From Synergistaceae bacterium (GTDB taxonomy: Bacteria; Synergistota; Synergistia; Synergistales; Aminobacteriaceae), in the NCBI GenBank assembly GCA_017427625.1, contig JAFRSL010000175.1, positions 1 through 6,490 on the forward strand: a stretch of DNA of 6,490 nucleotides. Direction: 5' to 3'. Numbering within the stretch: position 1 is the first letter of the stretch; each line of letters starts with the position of its first letter. The notes under the pieces were generated by a model. The model was not told the origin of the DNA. It did no database searches and saw only the letters and a program-made list of their open reading frames with translations. Positions 3,580 through 6,490 of the stretch are shown one piece after another. A program made the translations under genes and the position numbers.

Positions 3580-4866
3580 ATGCACAATTATCTTGACGTT
3601 CTCAAGAAGATAGAAGAGACAGGAGCAAAGGCTTGGCTTGTCGGCGATACAGTCCGAATGATGCAGATGGGTATTCAGCCGGAAACTATAACCCTCGCAA
3701 TCGACTCCGATGACATGTACGCTGTATCTCAGGCAATTGGTACAGGAACTGTTGACGCAAGAGGCCCGTTCCCAGCCCTTAGAGGGGAGCTTCTTGGCAC
3801 TAGCTTCCGCGCTTTCGGCCTAAGAGGAGCAACGATTGAGGACGATCTGGCCTGCCGCGATTTGAGCATTGAGGCAATCGCAATCAGGTCAGACGGAGGA
3901 ATCGTTGACCCCTTCAACGGAAGGCTCGACATTCGCAACAAAGTCATTCGTCTAACGGGCGATAACGTGGAGCTTATTGAGGCTGACCCCTTGAGGATTC
4001 TCCGTATGCTGAGATTCGCGGCGGAGTTCGAGATGGATATTTTCTGGAAAACTGAGACAGACGTCAGAAAGTTCCTTGAGCTTCACGCTGACAGAATGAA
4101 GGACATTCCAACCGAGAGATGGGGGCGCGAAATCCTGAAAGGTATCAGGCGCAGACCGTGCAGGTTCATTGAGCTTTGCGACGATTACGACCTCCTTCCT
4201 TTCTTCCTGAAGGAGCTTGAAGATTCGAACCGCACGCCCGACGGAAAGGGAAGAACGTTCTATGATCATGTCCTTGATATTCTCAGGGTCATTGAGGAGG
4301 GTCTCGATGTCAACAAGATTATCCAGAATGATGCGTTCGTACTCGCCGGACTCTTCGGGCATATCGGCACAAAGAGGCTTGACCTCAGCGACCGCGACAA
4401 GTATACCGACCGTATAATCACGGAATACCTTACGCGCTGGAATATCCCATCGGAGACGATCGAGAACGTAATCGCGATCATCAACAACTATCAACGTTTC
4501 TACAGCCCTGTAACGGAAGATGTATTCTGCCGTGAAGTCCTGAATTATTCGCGTGATGCTGTGGTTGTGGCGCTGCAGTTTGCGAGGTGCGCGGCAATTT
4601 CTGAGGGCTTCTTTGAGGAATACAGGGAGGTACTCGACAACAACCGCTGGAATCTCAAGCAGGTATTGCGTCGTTTCAACACCGTCGAGCTTCAGACACA
4701 AGGCTCATCGCGTTACATGACAGGGCGCGAGGTAATGAGTCTCCTCCAAATGAAGCCGGGAAAGAGGATAGGCGAACTCCTTGACGGCCTCGATTTTGCG
4801 GTAGGCACGGGGAAAGTTGGCTCACGTTCAGCGGCGGAAGCGTGGCTTAAGTCTCAGGTCGCATGA
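3580..4866 (+). CDS. tRNA nucleotidyltransferase/poly(A) polymerase-family protein with lost catalytic residues
   Basis: The 428-residue protein keeps the layout of class II CCA-adding enzymes: N-terminal nucleotidyltransferase head, RNA-binding middle, HD-like region, and a C-terminal block (GREVMSLLQMKPGKRIGELLDGL). The neck/body motifs are good: CRDLSIEAIAI (92-102, like RRDFTINAIA), DPF (110-112) and EADPLRILRMLRF (134-146). The active site is not. The usual LVGGxVRDxxLG...DxDL reads LVGDTVRMMQMG...TITL (20-39), so GG is GD, RD is RM, and both metal-binding Asp residues are Thr (36 and 38). The HD signature LLHDIGK reads LFGHIGTK (258-265), losing both ligands. It is therefore probably not a working CCA-adding enzyme or phosphohydrolase; an RNA-binding or regulatory role is an inference. 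A separate active enzyme should exist in the genome. The next gene, mnmE, overlaps by 4 bp (ATGA). Confidence 0.88.
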   Translation: MHNYLDVLKKIEETGAKAWLVGDTVRMMQMGIQPETITLAIDSDDMYAVSQAIGTGTVDARGPFPALRGELLGTSFRAFGLRGATIEDDLACRDLSIEAIAIRSDGGIVDPFNGRLDIRNKVIRLTGDNVELIEADPLRILRMLRFAAEFEMDIFWKTETDVRKFLELHADRMKDIPTERWGREILKGIRRRPCRFIELCDDYDLLPFFLKELEDSNRTPDGKGRTFYDHVLDILRVIEEGLDVNKIIQNDAFVLAGLFGHIGTKRLDLSDRDKYTDRIITEYLTRWNIPSETIENVIAIINNYQRFYSPVTEDVFCREVLNYSRDAVVVALQFARCAAISEGFFEEYREVLDNNRWNLKQVLRRFNTVELQTQGSSRYMTGREVMSLLQMKPGKRIGELLDGLDFAVGTGKVGSRSAAEAWLKSQVA

Positions 4867-6194
4867 ATGACACGATAGCGGCAATCTCGACGGCATTGGG
4901 CGAAGGAGCAATCGCAATAGTGAGAATCTCCGGGTCTGATGCCGTTTCTGTTGCGCGGAAATTACTGGCTCGTCAGGATTTCCCCGAACATGGCCGAATG
5001 TACCTGACGACTCTTCTTGATGACGGTGAAGTTGTTGACCGAGTAATGTGCGTGAACTTCAAGAGTCCCAAGAGCTACACGGGCGAGGACATCGTAGAAA
5101 TTCACACGCACGGCGGAATTTTGGCGGCTCAGACATGCCTTGAGCTTGCGTTGAGGAACGGCGCGAGGATTGCGGAGGCTGGCGAATTTACCCGTCGCGC
5201 ATTCGTGAACGGCCATATAGATCTCTCGCAGGCTGAAGGTGTACTGTCAGCGATAACTTCACGGAGCAACGAGGCATTGAGGGCGGCGGCGAGGACTTTG
5301 ACGGGCGAATTGTCGCGGGCTGTCATGAAAATTCATGATGACATTTTGGAGCTTCAAGGAAAGATTGAGATTCAGATAGATTTTCCGGAGGGCGAGACTT
5401 TGAGCGGTCTTGATGTTTCGGGTGAAATTGTGCCGATAATCCGCGAACTTGAGGCGTTAATCCCGCGATGTTCCGCCGGAATGCTATTGAGTCATGGAGT
5501 GAGAGCCGTGATTGCCGGCCGTCCGAATGCAGGAAAATCGTCGCTGATGAATGCCCTCGTCGGCAAAAAACGAGCAATAGTTACGGAAATTCCCGGAACA
5601 ACCCGTGACATCATCGAGGAGAGTGTCATAATATCCGGCGTACCCGTGAGGCTTTCTGACACAGCGGGGCTTAGGGGCACTGATGACGTTATAGAGGCTG
5701 AGGGAGTTAGACTTGCGATTGATGCCATGAACGAGGCAGATATATGTGTCTATGTTGCTGATGGCTCGTGTGAATTGACGGCTGAGGATTGGGAATACAT
5801 TCGCGCTCTCGAGGATCGTAACGCGATAATAGCGGTGAACAAGTCAGACCTCCCGGAAAACATTGGCGAGATTGATTCGTCGCTCGCAAAAATTCATGTG
5901 TCAGCAAAAACGGGCGCGGGCATTGAGGATTTGAGGCGTTCGATATACAGCATGGCCATGAAGGATTGCGCTGTCAATGCGGGGCTTAATGTGTCGGCTT
6001 TCCAGCTTGAGGAACTTCGTGGGGCATTGCGCGATTTGAAGGAAGGGGAAGAATCCGCCGTAATTGGGGCTGGCGAGGACGTTACGGCGGGGCTTTTGGG
6101 GTCAGCGAGAGTGAGTCTGCTCCGAGTCTTGGGAGTCGATGCGGGTGATGAGCTTCTCGACTCTATGTTCAGCCGCTTCTGCGTAGGGAAGTGA
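4863..6194 (+). CDS. mnmE: tRNA uridine-5-carboxymethylaminomethyl(34) modification GTPase MnmE (TrmE)
   Basis: MnmE is the GTPase that, with MnmG, adds the aminomethyl-type group to C5 of wobble uridine 34 in several tRNAs, using methylene-tetrahydrofolate. The 443-residue length is close to the usual 450-460. The N-terminal folate-binding domain starts DTIAAISTALGEGAIAIVRISG and includes SYTGEDIVEIHTHGG (about 73-86) and EAGEFTRRAFVNGHIDLSQAE (about 105-125). The inserted G domain has G1 GRPNAGKSS (219-227), G2 TTRD (246-249), G3 DTAG (266-269), G4 NKSD (326-329) and G5 SAK (347-349). The chain ends in FCVGK (439-443), the conserved FC(I/V)GK tail with the catalytically important Cys. ATG 4863 overlaps the upstream stop (ATGA), with no strong SD, so translation is probably coupled to the CCA-like gene. 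The last 93 bp also code on the opposite strand. Confidence 0.98.
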   Translation: MNDTIAAISTALGEGAIAIVRISGSDAVSVARKLLARQDFPEHGRMYLTTLLDDGEVVDRVMCVNFKSPKSYTGEDIVEIHTHGGILAAQTCLELALRNGARIAEAGEFTRRAFVNGHIDLSQAEGVLSAITSRSNEALRAAARTLTGELSRAVMKIHDDILELQGKIEIQIDFPEGETLSGLDVSGEIVPIIRELEALIPRCSAGMLLSHGVRAVIAGRPNAGKSSLMNALVGKKRAIVTEIPGTTRDIIEESVIISGVPVRLSDTAGLRGTDDVIEAEGVRLAIDAMNEADICVYVADGSCELTAEDWEYIRALEDRNAIIAVNKSDLPENIGEIDSSLAKIHVSAKTGAGIEDLRRSIYSMAMKDCAVNAGLNVSAFQLEELRGALRDLKEGEESAVIGAGEDVTAGLLGSARVSLLRVLGVDAGDELLDSMFSRFCVGK

Positions 6195-6490
6195 GTCCAT
6201 TGCGTCAACGATAATGCTCACAGCTTCCCCGCGCGTCATTCCGTCGTGATAGTCTGCGTTGATGCGGTGGGCTTTCGTTTTTACGTCATCGCTCGAAATG
6301 TACCCGCTCACAGTCTCAGCCTCTTTAATGTTCATGGCCGACTCTGCACGTTTCAGCATCTCCGAAAACTCTTTCTCCGTAACTTTCCTGTCAACCCCGA
6401 ATTTTCCCGCAACCCTTCGCGTCTTTGAGGGCGTGCTGATTCTCTGCTTGGGGTAGACTGGGTACTTTTCCGGCTCAATCAAGCGGTACA
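6102..6490 (-). CDS. C-terminal part of an unknown protein, overlapping mnmE (partial)
   Basis: The open frame enters from the right edge (TGT ACC GCT TGA is not this frame; the coding frame reads YRLIEPEKYPVYPKQ from 6489 down) and stops at TGA 6104-6102. A TTG at 6482-6480 could start a 126-residue version, but the frame is open to the window edge, so it is probably longer. The residues are charged and soluble with coding-like composition: a basic stretch (SKTRRVAGKFGVDRKVTEKEF), then helical segments (EFSEMLKRAESAM, MTRGEAVSIIVDAMDSLPYAEAAEHRVEKLI). I recognise no family. The last 31 codons lie antisense to the 3' end of mnmE, so the tail (ITRIDSQDSEQTHSR) may be an accidental read-through after loss of an earlier stop. 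No terminator separates the two convergent genes. Confidence 0.6.
   Translation of the reverse strand, partial: YRLIEPEKYPVYPKQRISTPSKTRRVAGKFGVDRKVTEKEFSEMLKRAESAMNIKEAETVSGYISSDDVKTKAHRINADYHDGMTRGEAVSIIVDAMDSLPYAEAAEHRVEKLITRIDSQDSEQTHSR

Noticed and set aside
3952..4701. 249-codon frame antisense to the CCA-like gene.
   Set aside because: It is a long shadow of a clearly coding gene; no SD, no recognisable domain.
6102..6482. Complete 126-codon gene starting at TTG 6480-6482.
   Set aside because: The frame is open to the window edge and too little upstream sequence is visible to find an SD; treated as a partial gene.

Overview
The window looks like chromosomal DNA from an anaerobic bacterium of medium GC content. 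The gene content (AEC transporter, a cytidylate-kinase-like P-loop protein, a CCA-enzyme-like protein next to mnmE, and a visible IspE C-terminus) would suit a gut or rumen Synergistota member or a related Gram-negative anaerobe. This placement is an inference from gene style and order. No rRNA, tRNA, CRISPR array or transposase gene is visible.

Layout, left to right. (1) At 1-145 is the last part of a plus-strand gene, probably ispE, followed by a clear intrinsic terminator. (2) At 149-1399 is a minus-strand pair: an AEC-family permease and, 15 bp downstream, a small signal-peptide/membrane protein whose ribosome binding site touches the permease stop codon. (3) At 1413-2557 is an accessory island: an AT-rich divergent promoter region, then a plus-strand gene of the AbiGi abortive-infection family that has been split. 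A 339-bp element sits exactly between TTGAT (1531-1535) and codon ACT (1875). It ends in an imperfect hairpin plus TTCAC, carries no protein gene, and has its own extended -10 promoter and several hairpins. Removing it rejoins the AbiGi frame exactly. I read it as a non-autonomous IS200/IS605-type (Y1 transposase, ISDra2/IStron-like TTGAT target) element that may encode an omega-like guide RNA. The AbiGi gene also seems to lack its C-terminus, ending at a second TTGAT followed by about 217 bp of structured non-coding DNA.

(4) At 2558-3208 is a cytidylate-kinase-like protein, closed by a bidirectional terminator shared with (5), a small conserved-looking 80-residue minus-strand protein at 3218-3460. 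(6) At 3580-6194 is a two-gene plus-strand operon with an ATGA overlap: a tRNA nucleotidyltransferase-family protein that has lost its catalytic DxD and HD residues, then mnmE (tRNA wobble-uridine modification GTPase). (7) At 6102-6490 is the C-terminal part of an unknown minus-strand protein that overlaps the 3' end of mnmE by 93 bp, tail to tail.

The housekeeping theme is tRNA maturation and modification (CCA-like protein plus MnmE). The most interesting part is the split abortive-infection gene. The predicted scar-free excision product is also the sequence that a guide RNA ending at the element's right end would recognise, next to a TTGAT motif.
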